A stretch of 64,000 bases of DNA from Sphingobacterium gobiense (GTDB lineage: Bacteria > Bacteroidota > Bacteroidia > Sphingobacteriales > Sphingobacteriaceae), in NCBI RefSeq assembly GCF_002980575.1, contig NZ_PVBS01000002.1, positions 868,001 to 932,000 on the forward strand, written 5' to 3'. The notes under the pieces are model-generated. The model was given only the letters and a program-made list of their open reading frames with translations. It searched no databases and was not told the origin of the DNA. A program made the position numbers and the translations under genes. Below are positions 8,691 to 18,865 of the stretch, in pieces. How positions within the stretch are numbered: position 1 is the first letter of the stretch; each line of letters begins with the position of its first letter.

Positions 8691-10769
8691 ATGCGGATAT
8701 TTGAAAAGTTACCTTCTTTAACACTGAAGCAAAAGAGAATTGCCCTAATAACTGGGGGCACTTTTCTTTTGCTGTTGATAATTGGCCTTGTTGTAGCACT
8801 GTCCGTTCGTACGCGAATGCTTGATGAGGCTATGGTGAAAGTGGAGAACACTTTACGTGAGCGTTATCATATTGATTTTAATGTACAAGCGTATTCGTTT
8901 ACAGGTCTGGCTACCGTAACTTTCCAGGATATTGAAGTTATACCGCAACAGCGGGATACCTTAGCAAAAATTGAACGTATGGCCGTGTCGGTTCGCTTGT
9001 TTCCGCTGCTGTTCGGCGATGTGAAAATCGGTAATCTGATTTTACAAAAAGCGGATGTAACGCTTCTAAAACGTGATTCTACCAGTAACTACGATTTTCT
9101 GTTTAAAAGGCAAACCAAAGATACGACGGCTCAGGTGGAAGAAGATATAGAAAGTAATTACGCTTCTTTGATTGACGGGGTGGTAAAGCAGGTGTTTTTT
9201 AAGATTCCCCGAAATATGGAATTGGAAAACTTTCAGCTCTCCTATCAGGACGATAGCGTCCACCAACGAATTCGTTTGCCGAAAGCCGTGATGGATGGTG
9301 GCGATTTCGAGACAAGTCTTTTTCTGAATGATCATGACGCGCAATGGAATGTGAGTGGACGTGTGAATCCCGGCAGACAACAATTAAAAATAGAAGTATC
9401 ATCTGAAGAAAAGAACGTTGAACTTCCTTTTTTACGGAGAAAGTTTGGTTTGGGGGTAAGGTTTGATAAAATAATGTTCGATCTCGCACAAGTGAAGCGT
9501 GTCACTAAAGATTCTTTAACACTTGCTGGCAAGTGGTCCTTTGATAACCTGCATGTGCAGCATCCACGACTTTCCGAAGATGAGGTTGTTCTTCCTGAAG
9601 CTACCGGTGAAGGGCAACTCAATATTGGTAAAGCGGCGATAGAAATTGATCCAGCAAGCAAAATCCGGGTAAAGGAATTTGAATTTCATCCCTACATCAA
9701 ATTTATTCCCAAACCGGATAAAGTGGTTAGTTTATCTATTCATACGGGTAAGTTCGAAGCAAAAAAGTTATTTGATGCTATTCCGCAGGGCTTGTTTGAA
9801 ACATTAGATGGCATTCAAGTGGAGGGAAAGATAGCGTATGATCTGGACTTCTCCATTAACCTCGCAGAGCCAGATAGCTTGCTGTTCAATTCCAAAATCG
9901 ACGATAAGGAGCTGAAAATAGTCAAATGGGGAAAAGCGGATATCGGCCAGTTAAACACTGCATTTACCTACAATGCATATGAAGATACGATACGTATGCG
10001 AGAGATTGTGGTAGGTCCGCAAAATCCTAAATTCACACCTTTAAATCAGGTGGCGTCTATTCTAAAGAAAACAGTACTGAATACGGAAGATCCGTATTTC
10101 TACCAACATAAAGGATTTGAAGAAGAAGCTTTTAAGCTATCTATCGCTACAAATGTTAAGGAACGTGCATTCAAACGCGGGGCGAGTACAATTACAATGC
10201 AATTGGTGAAAAATGTATTCTTGAACCGCAATAAAACGATGATGCGGAAATTCGAAGAGATTTTGTTGGTATGGTTGATGGAAAGCTCCGGACAGGTAAG
10301 CAAAGACCGTATGTTTGAAGTTTATCTAAATGTAATCGAATGGGGTAAAAATGTATACGGTATCCATGAAGCATCGGCTTACTATTTTGGTAAAACGCCT
10401 GCTCAGTTAAACATTGGCGAGAGCTTATTCCTTTCCAGTATTATTCCACGTCCAAAGACCGGGCTTTCGTCTTTTGATTATACAGGGAGCCTTAAACCGT
10501 GGGTACAGCGGCATTTCAATACCTATGGTTATATCATGAATAAACTCGGACAGCTGCAAGACGAACAAGTACCGGAAGCCTATGGTTTTTACGGTGTTGT
10601 GCTCGAACCGGGGTTACGACCGCCAAGACCAAAAGGATTGATAGATACAACTTTCAACGAAATAGACCCCGAACAAGAAGCTATTATGCGGGAGATGGAA
10701 AGGGACGAAGCCCGGCGAAGAAGCCTGCTGGAAAAACTTTTTGGCAAAGAAGTGGAGGGTGAGGAGTAA
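8691..10769 (+). CDS. GT51 peptidoglycan transglycosylase with AsmA-like N-region, no transpeptidase
   Basis: This 692-residue protein has a cytoplasmic N-terminus, one membrane segment (about residues 23-44), then about 400 residues of beta-rich AsmA/DUF748-like sequence, then a GT51 domain (about 440-620). The GT51 motifs are ED-x-x-F with catalytic Glu466, RGASTITMQLVKN and KFEEILLVWLME. There is no penicillin-binding transpeptidase domain, so it polymerises lipid II glycan chains only. The fused N-region replaces the usual UB2H/OB parts and may contact the envelope. It converges on the nuclease gene, with the two stop codons abutting. Confidence 0.85.
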   Translation: MRIFEKLPSLTLKQKRIALITGGTFLLLLIIGLVVALSVRTRMLDEAMVKVENTLRERYHIDFNVQAYSFTGLATVTFQDIEVIPQQRDTLAKIERMAVSVRLFPLLFGDVKIGNLILQKADVTLLKRDSTSNYDFLFKRQTKDTTAQVEEDIESNYASLIDGVVKQVFFKIPRNMELENFQLSYQDDSVHQRIRLPKAVMDGGDFETSLFLNDHDAQWNVSGRVNPGRQQLKIEVSSEEKNVELPFLRRKFGLGVRFDKIMFDLAQVKRVTKDSLTLAGKWSFDNLHVQHPRLSEDEVVLPEATGEGQLNIGKAAIEIDPASKIRVKEFEFHPYIKFIPKPDKVVSLSIHTGKFEAKKLFDAIPQGLFETLDGIQVEGKIAYDLDFSINLAEPDSLLFNSKIDDKELKIVKWGKADIGQLNTAFTYNAYEDTIRMREIVVGPQNPKFTPLNQVASILKKTVLNTEDPYFYQHKGFEEEAFKLSIATNVKERAFKRGASTITMQLVKNVFLNRNKTMMRKFEEILLVWLMESSGQVSKDRMFEVYLNVIEWGKNVYGIHEASAYYFGKTPAQLNIGESLFLSSIIPRPKTGLSSFDYTGSLKPWVQRHFNTYGYIMNKLGQLQDEQVPEAYGFYGVVLEPGLRPPRPKGLIDTTFNEIDPEQEAIMREMERDEARRRSLLEKLFGKEVEGEE

Positions 10770-10778
10770 TCACTCCTC
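10761..10778. terminator. Short hairpin spanning two abutting convergent stop codons
   Basis: GAGGAGT, four loop bases AATC and ACTCCTC form a perfect 7-bp stem. It contains the TAA of the transglycosylase gene and borders the TGA of the opposing nuclease gene. No long T-run follows on either side, so termination is plausible but not proven. Confidence 0.4.
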
Positions 10779-13646
10779 CACATCTTTCAAGGCGTTCCGA
10801 TAAAACAACGTATAAGGATCTGATGGGTAAACCATACTTTCAGGATCGTGTTTAAAAGGGATATCCGGGTTAAAGATTTCCTCCAGCGTCGCGCGGAGAA
10901 AAGTTACGAAATCCGCTTTTATGGCATGCAAGGTCTCTCCTGCTAATGTATCACTTCCCTTGCAAAATAAAGTTCCTTCTTCACGCATCCGCCGTGCGAC
11001 ATATAAATGGGGTTCTAGGTGCTTTCGACCCGTTACTTGCTCAAATACATAAGCATAGAACAGCGTTTGTATCATCGCTTTGTTTTCGGTGTTTGCCGCA
11101 AATACTTTGTCGATGTTTTTAAACGCGACACTATCTCCTCCGGTTTTATAATCCACAATACGTGGTATAACCTGGTTTTCATGGGTCAACATCTCATCCA
11201 CGCGATCAATAATACCAAACAAGCGGACCGTCTCTTCTTTCCCGTTGACAAGAATCGGGAAATCGAATGTATAATCTTCCGTGTTCTCTAATTCGATGAT
11301 CCGGAAGCCCTTATAATGCGTTATGTCGTATGCTAAATACACCTCGATGTATGCTGTAGCAATCTTGTGCATGATACGTTGCATACTATTCAACGCATTA
11401 ACAGAGGTGATTTCTGTATAATATTGCGTGCCGATTTCCCGAACAACCAATTCGTCAATATCCGACAGTTTTGTTTCCAACACTTTTGTGGGGGTGAAAT
11501 CCGATAATCCTTTGTAAGGTTTTAAGATGGTTTCCATCACATTGTGAATAACGATACCCAGCTTGTTCATCTCGAATTCATGAGAAATAGCCGGTGGCTC
11601 TTTGATCTCGGCAACATGTTTCAGAAAAAACTGTAGTGGCGATTGTAAATAGGTGGTCAGTGCGGTAGCGGAGAATTTTTTCTTTTCCATAATAAAGCTG
11701 TTCCATAATTTTCTCCATATGGCGCCTTCTTTCGGTATGACCAATTCTTCTCCAGCCTCTTGAAAACGTATAGGTTGCTGCTGTGTATTAACGGTGAAAT
11801 GGAAATTGCTCTCGAATTGCAACTGCTTGATGAAACGGCTTTCTTCGCCGGTGCTGCTCTCATCGACCAAGCTGTTGTAAAAGACGTGTAGCTTATGGCT
11901 ATATTGAAAATGTCGATAAAATAGATAAGCGGAAAGCGCATCTTGGTTTTCCAAAACAGGGAGGCCATAGGCCCGACGCAAACTGTTAGGAAGGAAAGTA
12001 GGAGAACTTGCTGTTTTTGGCAGGATACCTTCGTTGGCTCCAAGTATATAAATATGGTCGAAATTCAAACAACGGCTTTCCAATAACCCCATGATCTGTA
12101 AGCCATTTAAAGGATCGCCTTCGATTGCTGAGTTGATGGGGGCTATGGCTTTCCGGATTAATCCAATTTGGAAAGCAACGGAAGTAGGCGCGATGTTATC
12201 TATCCCTTGTTTTAGCTGATTCAGCACCTTCTTTGTTTCAATTAGCAGGTTGCTGTCGATTTGGCTAATGCGGTCGCGTGCAGCTATGGATACAAGTAAA
12301 CCCTCGATTAAGTGTACCAGCGTTGGTATAAGCATAGCGGGGCCGGGTAATGGGTTAAAAAATTGAGGGAATACGCTACTTGCGACCGTTACCATGCGAA
12401 TATCAACCTCCAATAGTTGCTTGTCGGTTATTTCTTTTAACAAAATTTCTCTTTCGACAGGAGCAACACCGGTTAGGGGGTGGTTAATGAATGTTTCTAT
12501 AAACTGAAAAGGAATTTTTAGTCTATTGCGATGGGAAACTTCTTCTTGCACATCCATCCATAGATTCAAAAGTCCATATATTGGCGATTGTGTAAGCGGA
12601 TAGCCCGTTGTGATATTGGGCTTCGCGTCAGGTAAACTTTGTAGTAGGGGAACGAGAAGACTTTCGTCGGCTAGCAGGATAGCTGCACTTTGATCAGGTG
12701 ATTCGGATGCTTTTAAAACATCGTGTAAAATCTTTGTCTGACTATTCTTGCCATTAGCGGCATAAAGCTGTACTGCCGTGTCTCTATGGCCTAGTATATC
12801 GGGGGGAGCACCAAGCGCATTTAATAATCCATAGCTTTTGATATTACGACGGATAAACAGACCAGCTTCTTGTTGAGGGTCGTCTATGTAATAGGCATCC
12901 GTATCGAAATAGAACAGTGCCCGTTCCTCTTCCTGCCATTTTTGAAATAACCGTACTTCCGCTTTGCTCAGCGCATTAAAACCTACAAATAGGATCTTTT
13001 TATAACGATGCGTAAAAGAAGGGTAGGTTACATGCCCTTCCACCAGATTGCGATACAACGTTGGATAATTTAATTGTTTCTCCTGTGCTAATTTTTGTTT
13101 GAAAGCCTTATAAAGCTTAGGGAGTCGCTTCCATAGTTTCAGAAAGCGTTGCTGCAGACCGCTATGACCGGCGATGCTGAACGATTGCCAAAACTGACGG
13201 ATGAAATGTTGCTGTTCAACGGTAAAATGCTGAAAGGTGATGTCAATCTTGGTTGTATCATACAGTTCCATAAAAATCTGGTCAATATCAACCAGTTCAT
13301 AGTCCAATTGCCCAAAATCGCTTAAGATAATTTCTGCGATCGGATAAAAATCTTCTAGTGTTTCTGGTTCGACGCCTTCTGTAACCAGCAATTCATTGTG
13401 CAGTTGGAATAGATAAAAGAATTGCGTGAGCTGTGAAGCCTCAGCTGCATCGGTAGCCTGTTTGAAAAATTCCTGAATGGTAAAAAACTGCGGAGACCAT
13501 ATCGCTTGACCGTATACGTCTGCCAGATGCTTCTTCAGATAGGTAATGGGACGCTTATTGTTAAATATGATGGCGATGTCGGCTAAATCATTCCCAAAGC
13601 GCTGATAAATATCTTCTGCAACAATATATAAGAAAGGTTTGTTCAT
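10770..13646 (-). CDS. AddB-like PD-(D/E)XK nuclease / inactive helicase subunit
   Basis: This 958-residue protein has a degenerate UvrD-like N-terminal part and a C-terminal RecB-type nuclease domain in which RIVDYKTGG supplies the D-x-K active-site motif, preceded by the family's LGIVIHNVMETIL helix. It should pair with the helicase-nuclease encoded upstream, whose stop overlaps its start by 4 bases (ATGA), to process DNA double-strand ends for recombination. It lacks an obvious Walker A, like other AddB/RexB subunits. The iron-sulfur cysteines of AddB are not evident. Bacteroidota versions are diverged, so the AddB name is by analogy. Confidence 0.8.
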   Translation of the reverse strand: MNKPFLYIVAEDIYQRFGNDLADIAIIFNNKRPITYLKKHLADVYGQAIWSPQFFTIQEFFKQATDAAEASQLTQFFYLFQLHNELLVTEGVEPETLEDFYPIAEIILSDFGQLDYELVDIDQIFMELYDTTKIDITFQHFTVEQQHFIRQFWQSFSIAGHSGLQQRFLKLWKRLPKLYKAFKQKLAQEKQLNYPTLYRNLVEGHVTYPSFTHRYKKILFVGFNALSKAEVRLFQKWQEEERALFYFDTDAYYIDDPQQEAGLFIRRNIKSYGLLNALGAPPDILGHRDTAVQLYAANGKNSQTKILHDVLKASESPDQSAAILLADESLLVPLLQSLPDAKPNITTGYPLTQSPIYGLLNLWMDVQEEVSHRNRLKIPFQFIETFINHPLTGVAPVEREILLKEITDKQLLEVDIRMVTVASSVFPQFFNPLPGPAMLIPTLVHLIEGLLVSIAARDRISQIDSNLLIETKKVLNQLKQGIDNIAPTSVAFQIGLIRKAIAPINSAIEGDPLNGLQIMGLLESRCLNFDHIYILGANEGILPKTASSPTFLPNSLRRAYGLPVLENQDALSAYLFYRHFQYSHKLHVFYNSLVDESSTGEESRFIKQLQFESNFHFTVNTQQQPIRFQEAGEELVIPKEGAIWRKLWNSFIMEKKKFSATALTTYLQSPLQFFLKHVAEIKEPPAISHEFEMNKLGIVIHNVMETILKPYKGLSDFTPTKVLETKLSDIDELVVREIGTQYYTEITSVNALNSMQRIMHKIATAYIEVYLAYDITHYKGFRIIELENTEDYTFDFPILVNGKEETVRLFGIIDRVDEMLTHENQVIPRIVDYKTGGDSVAFKNIDKVFAANTENKAMIQTLFYAYVFEQVTGRKHLEPHLYVARRMREEGTLFCKGSDTLAGETLHAIKADFVTFLRATLEEIFNPDIPFKHDPESMVYPSDPYTLFYRNALKDVEE

Positions 13647-16600
13647 TTTACTTCAACTAATTCATTAATCTTTGCGTAATAGAGGTATCCCCTTACGCGG
13701 GTATATCCGAGGTTACGCAGCGCTTTTTTGTAACTGTCCACCTGCCATTGGTGGTCGGCGTAATCACCTTTTGTAAATTTAAAATCGAGCACAATCGTTT
13801 CTTCCTCACTGGTAAAAACCTTATCCGGTCGGATGGTCTCCCCGTTTTCCAGGATGATACTCGCTTCGTTCCATACCTTGTAGTTACCCGTTAACCACTG
13901 GTTGATCATAGGATGATGCCATATCTGATGGATTTCTTGCAAAAGAAACGGGCGGTCTTCCGTTGTCAGAATGCCATTTTCAATATAATTGTCAACGAGT
14001 TCACCTATTTCCCGTTCTATGGTGATCTCCGCCATAATTTCGTGTGCAAGAATACCATATTGCGCGGCTTTCTCCAACATCAAGATATTGTTGATACTTC
14101 GTTTGTTGGATTTATCGAAAGCATTTTGTAATTCCGATGAGACAGGGTAGGACGACAAACTGATATTACGGTGTATCATTTTCGTCTCGACCGACATTGG
14201 ATCATCCTGATTTTGTTTTGATGGTTCTTCTGGTGTTTCGGAGCTGGGGTGGTCTTCCAATAGCTGGTTCTCGAGGAAAGGAAAGGGAGAGCGCTTGTCC
14301 GTTAAGACTTGATACAGCAAGTCGCTGATGTATTCATTCTTGATTTCAGACCCAAGTACTTCGCCGGTTTTCTTATCGACATTTTCCTTGAACGATGGCG
14401 CTAATACGTACAGATGTTGCACGGCTCTGGTGGTTGCAACATAAAATGTGTTCAGTGCGTCCATGTAATTGAACAACATCTCTTCAAAATATTGCTTGTA
14501 GAAAATCGACTTACCAATGGCGCCATTGTATTTTATAGGTATTTTGCCTAAAGCTTGAAATGGCGAATCTGCGGTATCGATCCAAAAATCACCGTTGGTC
14601 ATACCGTCCAGATCCCAAGAGCAAAAAGGGAGCATCACGACATCATAAGCCAGCCCTTTGGATTTGTGTATCGTCGTCACTTCAATTGCATCTACTTTTC
14701 CGTTTGTTGGTAAGGCCGTGTTGTTACCGTCTTCTTCCCAATATGTTAAAAATTGCGTGATACCGCGTTCGCCTGCGGCGGAAAAGGTGGAAACGATATC
14801 CTTGAATGCCAGTAGATAAGGGATATGGATATTGTTGGTTTTCTGTAGTCCATAGATTTCGATCAATTGTTCAACAAGATGTATAAGAGGAGATTGTTGT
14901 AGTTTGGACCATTGCTTTGGCAGTTCGGTAGGCAGAATGGACTCGATATCACTAAGATTGTTGTTTTTGAATACTAACCAGTATGCGTGATCAAATGTTT
15001 GTTGCCGGCTGATGATTTGATAAAGATAAGCCATTTTTGCCCGATGGATGACATGTTTGTCTGTTGTATATACCAGTGCTTTGAGTGTTTCGATAAGCAA
15101 TAGGATAGCATCATTGGAGGATAAATACAATGCGTCGCCCGAAATAACATCAAAATCCTGATCTGTACTGTTTTTAAAAAGCATTAATGTCTCAATGACC
15201 TGACGTGCTTGGGCATTGCTTCGCACGAGTATACCGATTTGCTTTGCCTCATACCGACCTGAAGAAATCCAATTCTGGATTTTGTCGCAGAGGAGCTGTA
15301 AAGCGTCTTCCATGACTTGGTTCCGCCGGTAGCGTCCGTCCTGCACAGGCAGATACTGAATTTCTATCGAACCTACTTTGTTTGGGTCATTTTGCCGATG
15401 AGGAGGGATTTGCTGTTGGCTATTTTTATAGGCCTTGACGAGCATATCGACGTTGCCGGAAGCCGTCCACCAATGTTGCCCTTCCTCATCCAGACACTCC
15501 ATCACTTTCTCGTTGAGAACGTCCTGTAGCTTTTGCGGAATGGCACCAAAGAGGTAATTATTAAAGGTAATAATATGCGGATAGCTCCGAAAATTTGTTT
15601 CTAAAGAGCCATTCTCTATAAAGTCGGCGCGTTGCTGTTCGGATAAATGGAAAGTCTGTGCTATTTGATCTTCTACCTGCTGTAGTAAAATACGCCAGTC
15701 GCCATTTCGCCAACGATAGATACTTTGTTTTACATCACCAACGATGAGGTGTTCATTAATTTTTCGTTTGGCGTTCCCGAGGGCGTTAATTAATAACGGA
15801 CTGTAATTTTTCCACTGAATACGGGATGTATCCTGAAACTCATCAAATAGAAAATAGTTGTACCGATTGCCAATTTTTTCCCAAATGAAAGTTGGGTCGT
15901 TATGTTCGTCCAGCCCTAATCTATTTAGTAGTATCTGTGCATCCGAAATGAGTTGCGCACCGTTTTCTTTTCGCCATTGACTTAGCAGATCGCTCATCTC
16001 TTTAAGCAACCGTAAATAATATAGATTATTTTGTACGGACTGGTAGGCGATGAATGTTGGAAATAGTCGGTATAAGTCGGCAAATTGTTGGAGGATGGGC
16101 TGCATCGCTTGCTTGATATCATAACGTATGCTTTTATCGGTTGTAGTATAGGCATCTTCGTTATCCAATAATATCAAGAAACGATCAAAATGCTTCTGAA
16201 GTTCGGAGGCGGATTGTTTATGGATATGCTCGCTGATTTTGCTAGCGGCGATAAGCTTGTTGCGAGATTTTCCTTTTAGTTCCTCGGCGGTGACATCAAA
16301 TGATCGAAAGGTTACCGTAAAGGTCTGGATGGTCTGGCTTAAAGTATCGAGAAAAAATTTGGTTTTTTCCTGCACATCATTGTTAAGAAGCGTAAATATA
16401 TCCCCTCCTTGGGCAGAGGCTAAATAAGCATTAAACTCTTGAAAATTCTCCGTAAAAATTAAGTTAGCGAGGCTAAGGAGTTGTTGCCGATAATTCCAGT
16501 TTTCATTGCGCGCTATTTTTTTCTCAGCGTAGTCGATAATCCATTCGAGTAAATCAGGACGTTCGTCCAACAGCTGGTTGAGCATAATGGATAAATCCTG

Positions 16601-17038
16601 TTTTACTTTTGAGGTATTCATCTCTATTTTATACGCCGCGTCAAGATTGAGTTCATAGGTAAAGCTGCGGATAACCTTTTGCGAGAACCCGTCTATGGTA
16701 CTAACCGTAAAACGGCTGTAATCGTGTAGGATTTTACGGTAGACGCTATATGCTTTTTGTTGCAATTGCGATGCATCCCATTCCGGAAATTGTCCAAGTA
16801 GAAGTTGCCTAAAATCGGCTATTTTTTGGTTTTTATCAGCGGTAGCTAATCCTTGTAGAACACTAAGTATGCGTTCCTTCATTTCTGCCGTCGCTTTGTT
16901 GGTAAACGTTACGGCAAGAATCTCCCGATAGCTGTTTTCATTAGATAGCAATAGGGTAAGGTAATGAAGCGTAAGACTAAAAGTTTTCCCCGAACCGGCC
17001 GAGGCTTTTAATATTTTTAAAGGAGCAACAGGATTCAT
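13643..17038 (-). CDS. AddA/RecB-like UvrD-family helicase-nuclease
   Basis: From the ATG at 17036-17038 the protein has 1131 residues and begins MNPVAPLKILKASAGSGKT, which is Walker A with Lys18. The frame stays open 25 codons further upstream, but that part is hydrophobic, AT-rich and unlike any helicase N-terminus, so the inner ATG was chosen. DEFQDTSRIQW is Walker B. A long helicase-2 domain carries VTTIHKSKGLAYDVVMLP. The C-terminal TIVLDFKFTKGD gives the nuclease D-x-K. With the overlapping AddB-like gene it forms a two-gene double-strand-break processing operon. Confidence 0.85.
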   Translation of the reverse strand: MNPVAPLKILKASAGSGKTFSLTLHYLTLLLSNENSYREILAVTFTNKATAEMKERILSVLQGLATADKNQKIADFRQLLLGQFPEWDASQLQQKAYSVYRKILHDYSRFTVSTIDGFSQKVIRSFTYELNLDAAYKIEMNTSKVKQDLSIMLNQLLDERPDLLEWIIDYAEKKIARNENWNYRQQLLSLANLIFTENFQEFNAYLASAQGGDIFTLLNNDVQEKTKFFLDTLSQTIQTFTVTFRSFDVTAEELKGKSRNKLIAASKISEHIHKQSASELQKHFDRFLILLDNEDAYTTTDKSIRYDIKQAMQPILQQFADLYRLFPTFIAYQSVQNNLYYLRLLKEMSDLLSQWRKENGAQLISDAQILLNRLGLDEHNDPTFIWEKIGNRYNYFLFDEFQDTSRIQWKNYSPLLINALGNAKRKINEHLIVGDVKQSIYRWRNGDWRILLQQVEDQIAQTFHLSEQQRADFIENGSLETNFRSYPHIITFNNYLFGAIPQKLQDVLNEKVMECLDEEGQHWWTASGNVDMLVKAYKNSQQQIPPHRQNDPNKVGSIEIQYLPVQDGRYRRNQVMEDALQLLCDKIQNWISSGRYEAKQIGILVRSNAQARQVIETLMLFKNSTDQDFDVISGDALYLSSNDAILLLIETLKALVYTTDKHVIHRAKMAYLYQIISRQQTFDHAYWLVFKNNNLSDIESILPTELPKQWSKLQQSPLIHLVEQLIEIYGLQKTNNIHIPYLLAFKDIVSTFSAAGERGITQFLTYWEEDGNNTALPTNGKVDAIEVTTIHKSKGLAYDVVMLPFCSWDLDGMTNGDFWIDTADSPFQALGKIPIKYNGAIGKSIFYKQYFEEMLFNYMDALNTFYVATTRAVQHLYVLAPSFKENVDKKTGEVLGSEIKNEYISDLLYQVLTDKRSPFPFLENQLLEDHPSSETPEEPSKQNQDDPMSVETKMIHRNISLSSYPVSSELQNAFDKSNKRSINNILMLEKAAQYGILAHEIMAEITIEREIGELVDNYIENGILTTEDRPFLLQEIHQIWHHPMINQWLTGNYKVWNEASIILENGETIRPDKVFTSEEETIVLDFKFTKGDYADHQWQVDSYKKALRNLGYTRVRGYLYYAKINELVEVK

Positions 17039-17131
17039 AATACAAAGTAAGGAGTAAAAATGAGAACGGCAAAAAAGTAAATATATAGAAAGAAAAATAA
17101 TAAAATGTAGCAAGTAACAACTTGTTTTTCA

Positions 17132-17139
17132 TATATTTG
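17132..17139 (+). promoter_or_regulatory. Candidate -7 element TATATTTG
   Basis: TATATTTG matches TAnnTTTG exactly, 35 bases before the lipoprotein start, in the divergent gap with the helicase-nuclease gene. No TTG sits at the expected -33 distance. Confidence 0.4.
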
Positions 17140-17173
17140 AATGTAATAGTATAACTACTGATTAATTAAAGTT

Positions 17174-18154
17174 ATGAAAAGACTGCTCTATATGTTGTTC
17201 GTTTGCGGGTTGTTAACAGCCTGTGCATCGGATGATATGGAAGCGCTTTTATCGGATAGGATTTCGAGTATGGAGACCGTTGCCACGGTAGGTTATGGAC
17301 TTCCGTCATCTGACGGACGTCTTACATTTGTTTATGATGAGCAAGGTCGTTTGAAAAAGGTAAATGATAAGGTGTTTTATTACGGAACAGACGGCAAAGT
17401 AACATATAGCCGTGTTTTCTTGGAATCTCCTCATCCGCACGGCAAGGCGGTGTATACGGAGCGATTATCTTATCATTGGGACGAACGGGGACGGCTGAAA
17501 GAGGTTTATTTGGACAGTCTTTACAAAAAAACACCGGCTATTCCAGGGGGGATTGTAATAGGCGATTCCGAAAATTTGCTGGAAAATACTTTGTTGGCAA
17601 CGTATACTTATGAAGGTGTCAATCGGAAGCCATCTAGTATTGTCTATCGTCCGCTGACGCGTTCTGGGTCAAATATTATCGCGATAAAAGCTGAAGAACG
17701 CATAGATTATAGGTATGCGGGTGAGAACCCTTCTTCCAGTCTATTAACGGGGGTTATGGATGTTTCTATCTCGCCGACTTCACCTGAAGGACGTCCTTTT
17801 CAGATAACGACGGTAAATGCATATTTGCCTAATATACACCCCTTAGCGAAGTTATATACGCAATTAGGTTTTCATCCTACTGATCTTGCGGGAGTTATTC
17901 CTTTAAACTGTGTTAGTACGATCCAACGAGAAATCGAAACGGAACATGTTGAAGATGTAGAGTTTACACCTCCTGAGGAAGGGGGGATTCATTGGACTGA
18001 TGTTGGAGCAGAAGATATCTCGGTAAGCACGGGGCTTGGTTCCTTTGAAGGAAAAACAACATATAGCTATCGTTTCAATGTATTGGAACTACCCATTGAA
18101 ATTGTTGGAGAAGGGGATGGTACTATGCAGCGCACGGTAATTACCTATGAATAA
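17174..18154 (+). CDS. Uncharacterised lipoprotein with YD-repeat-like strands
   Basis: This 326-residue protein has a lipoprotein signal peptide, lipobox LTAC with Cys17. Its body contains repeated strand units of the type LTFVYDEQGRLKKVND, LSYHWDERGRLKEVYLD and TTYSYRFNVLELPIEI, resembling the YD/RHS-like repeats of Bacteroidota DUF4595-type lipoproteins. No enzymatic motif is visible. It stands alone between divergent nuclease genes and rpsP, so context gives no job. A surface or periplasmic beta-sheet protein is the most that can be said. Confidence 0.65.
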   Translation: MKRLLYMLFVCGLLTACASDDMEALLSDRISSMETVATVGYGLPSSDGRLTFVYDEQGRLKKVNDKVFYYGTDGKVTYSRVFLESPHPHGKAVYTERLSYHWDERGRLKEVYLDSLYKKTPAIPGGIVIGDSENLLENTLLATYTYEGVNRKPSSIVYRPLTRSGSNIIAIKAEERIDYRYAGENPSSSLLTGVMDVSISPTSPEGRPFQITTVNAYLPNIHPLAKLYTQLGFHPTDLAGVIPLNCVSTIQREIETEHVEDVEFTPPEEGGIHWTDVGAEDISVSTGLGSFEGKTTYSYRFNVLELPIEIVGEGDGTMQRTVITYE

Positions 18155-18195
18155 CCTGATTTTTATATAAATTTTAATTTCTCCTTTTTAGTTTT

Positions 18196-18203
18196 TATCT
18201 TTG
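18196..18203 (+). promoter_or_regulatory. -7 element for rpsP
   Basis: TATCTTTG is a strong TAnnTTTG match, 57 bases before the rpsP ATG and after the preceding lipoprotein stop. The leader between them is GC-richer than the flanks (CCCCTCTTGCGCG). Confidence 0.55.
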
Positions 18204-18260
18204 CGTCCCCTCTTGCGCGAAGCACGGGGGATATGTTGAATACATAAACAATTAAAAAGA

Positions 18261-18809
18261 ATGGCAACTAAAATCAGATTGCAAAGACATGGTAAAAAAG
18301 GAAAACCTTTTTACCACGTAGTAGTAGCAGATTCACGTGCTCCACGTGATGGTAAATTCATCGAGCGTTTAGGCTCTTACAACCCAAACACAAACCCAGC
18401 GACTATCGTTTTGGATTTCGACAGAGCTTTGTACTGGATGAACGTAGGTGCACAACCTACCGACACAGCTCGTGCTATCCTTTCTTACAAAGGTGTTCTT
18501 TATAAAAAACACTTAGAAGGTGGTGTGAAGAAAGGCGCTTTTGACGAAAGTCAATTAGAAGAGAAATTCGCTAAGTGGTTGGAAGAGAAAGCCGCTAAGA
18601 TTGAAGGCAAGAAAACAGGATTAGTTCAATCGAAAGAAGAAGCTAAAAAAGCTGCTCTTGCTGCCGAAGCGAAGAAAAATGCAGAAAAAGCTGCTGCTCT
18701 TGCTGCTAAAAATGCACCAGTTGTGGAAGAAACGGAAGCAGAAGCACCTGCTGACGCTCCAGAAACAACGGCAGAAGACGCTGCAAGCACAGAAGAAACT
18801 GAAGGATAA
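18261..18809 (+). CDS. rpsP: 30S ribosomal protein S16 with long acidic/Ala tail
   Basis: The first 80 or so residues are a standard S16 ([26 protein letters not shown]..., with [16 protein letters not shown] and the [12 protein letters not shown] turn). S16 is a small-subunit assembly protein. The protein runs to 182 residues because of a C-terminal extension rich in Ala, Lys and Glu (about 115-182), which is common in Bacteroidota. It has its own -7 element upstream and a strong intrinsic terminator right after, so it is probably a single-gene transcript, although rimM follows on the same strand. Confidence 0.97.
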   Translation: MATKIRLQRHGKKGKPFYHVVVADSRAPRDGKFIERLGSYNPNTNPATIVLDFDRALYWMNVGAQPTDTARAILSYKGVLYKKHLEGGVKKGAFDESQLEEKFAKWLEEKAAKIEGKKTGLVQSKEEAKKAALAAEAKKNAEKAAALAAKNAPVVEETEAEAPADAPETTAEDAASTEETEG

Positions 18810-18830
18810 ATCTTATTCATACAGATTCAG

Positions 18831-18861
18831 GAAAAGCCGAGTTTATGAAATTCGGCTTTTC
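18831..18861 (+). terminator. Intrinsic terminator of rpsP
   Basis: GAAAAGCCGA and TCGGCTTTTC form a perfect 10-bp stem with an 11-base loop, 21 bases after the rpsP stop. The 3' arm itself ends in a T-run, and more T-rich sequence follows. Confidence 0.85.
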
Positions 18862-18865
18862 TTAT

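Noticed and set aside
17039..17113. Hydrophobic N-terminal extension of the AddA-like helicase
   Set aside because: Walker A must be near the N-terminus in this family, and the extension is AT-rich non-coding DNA.
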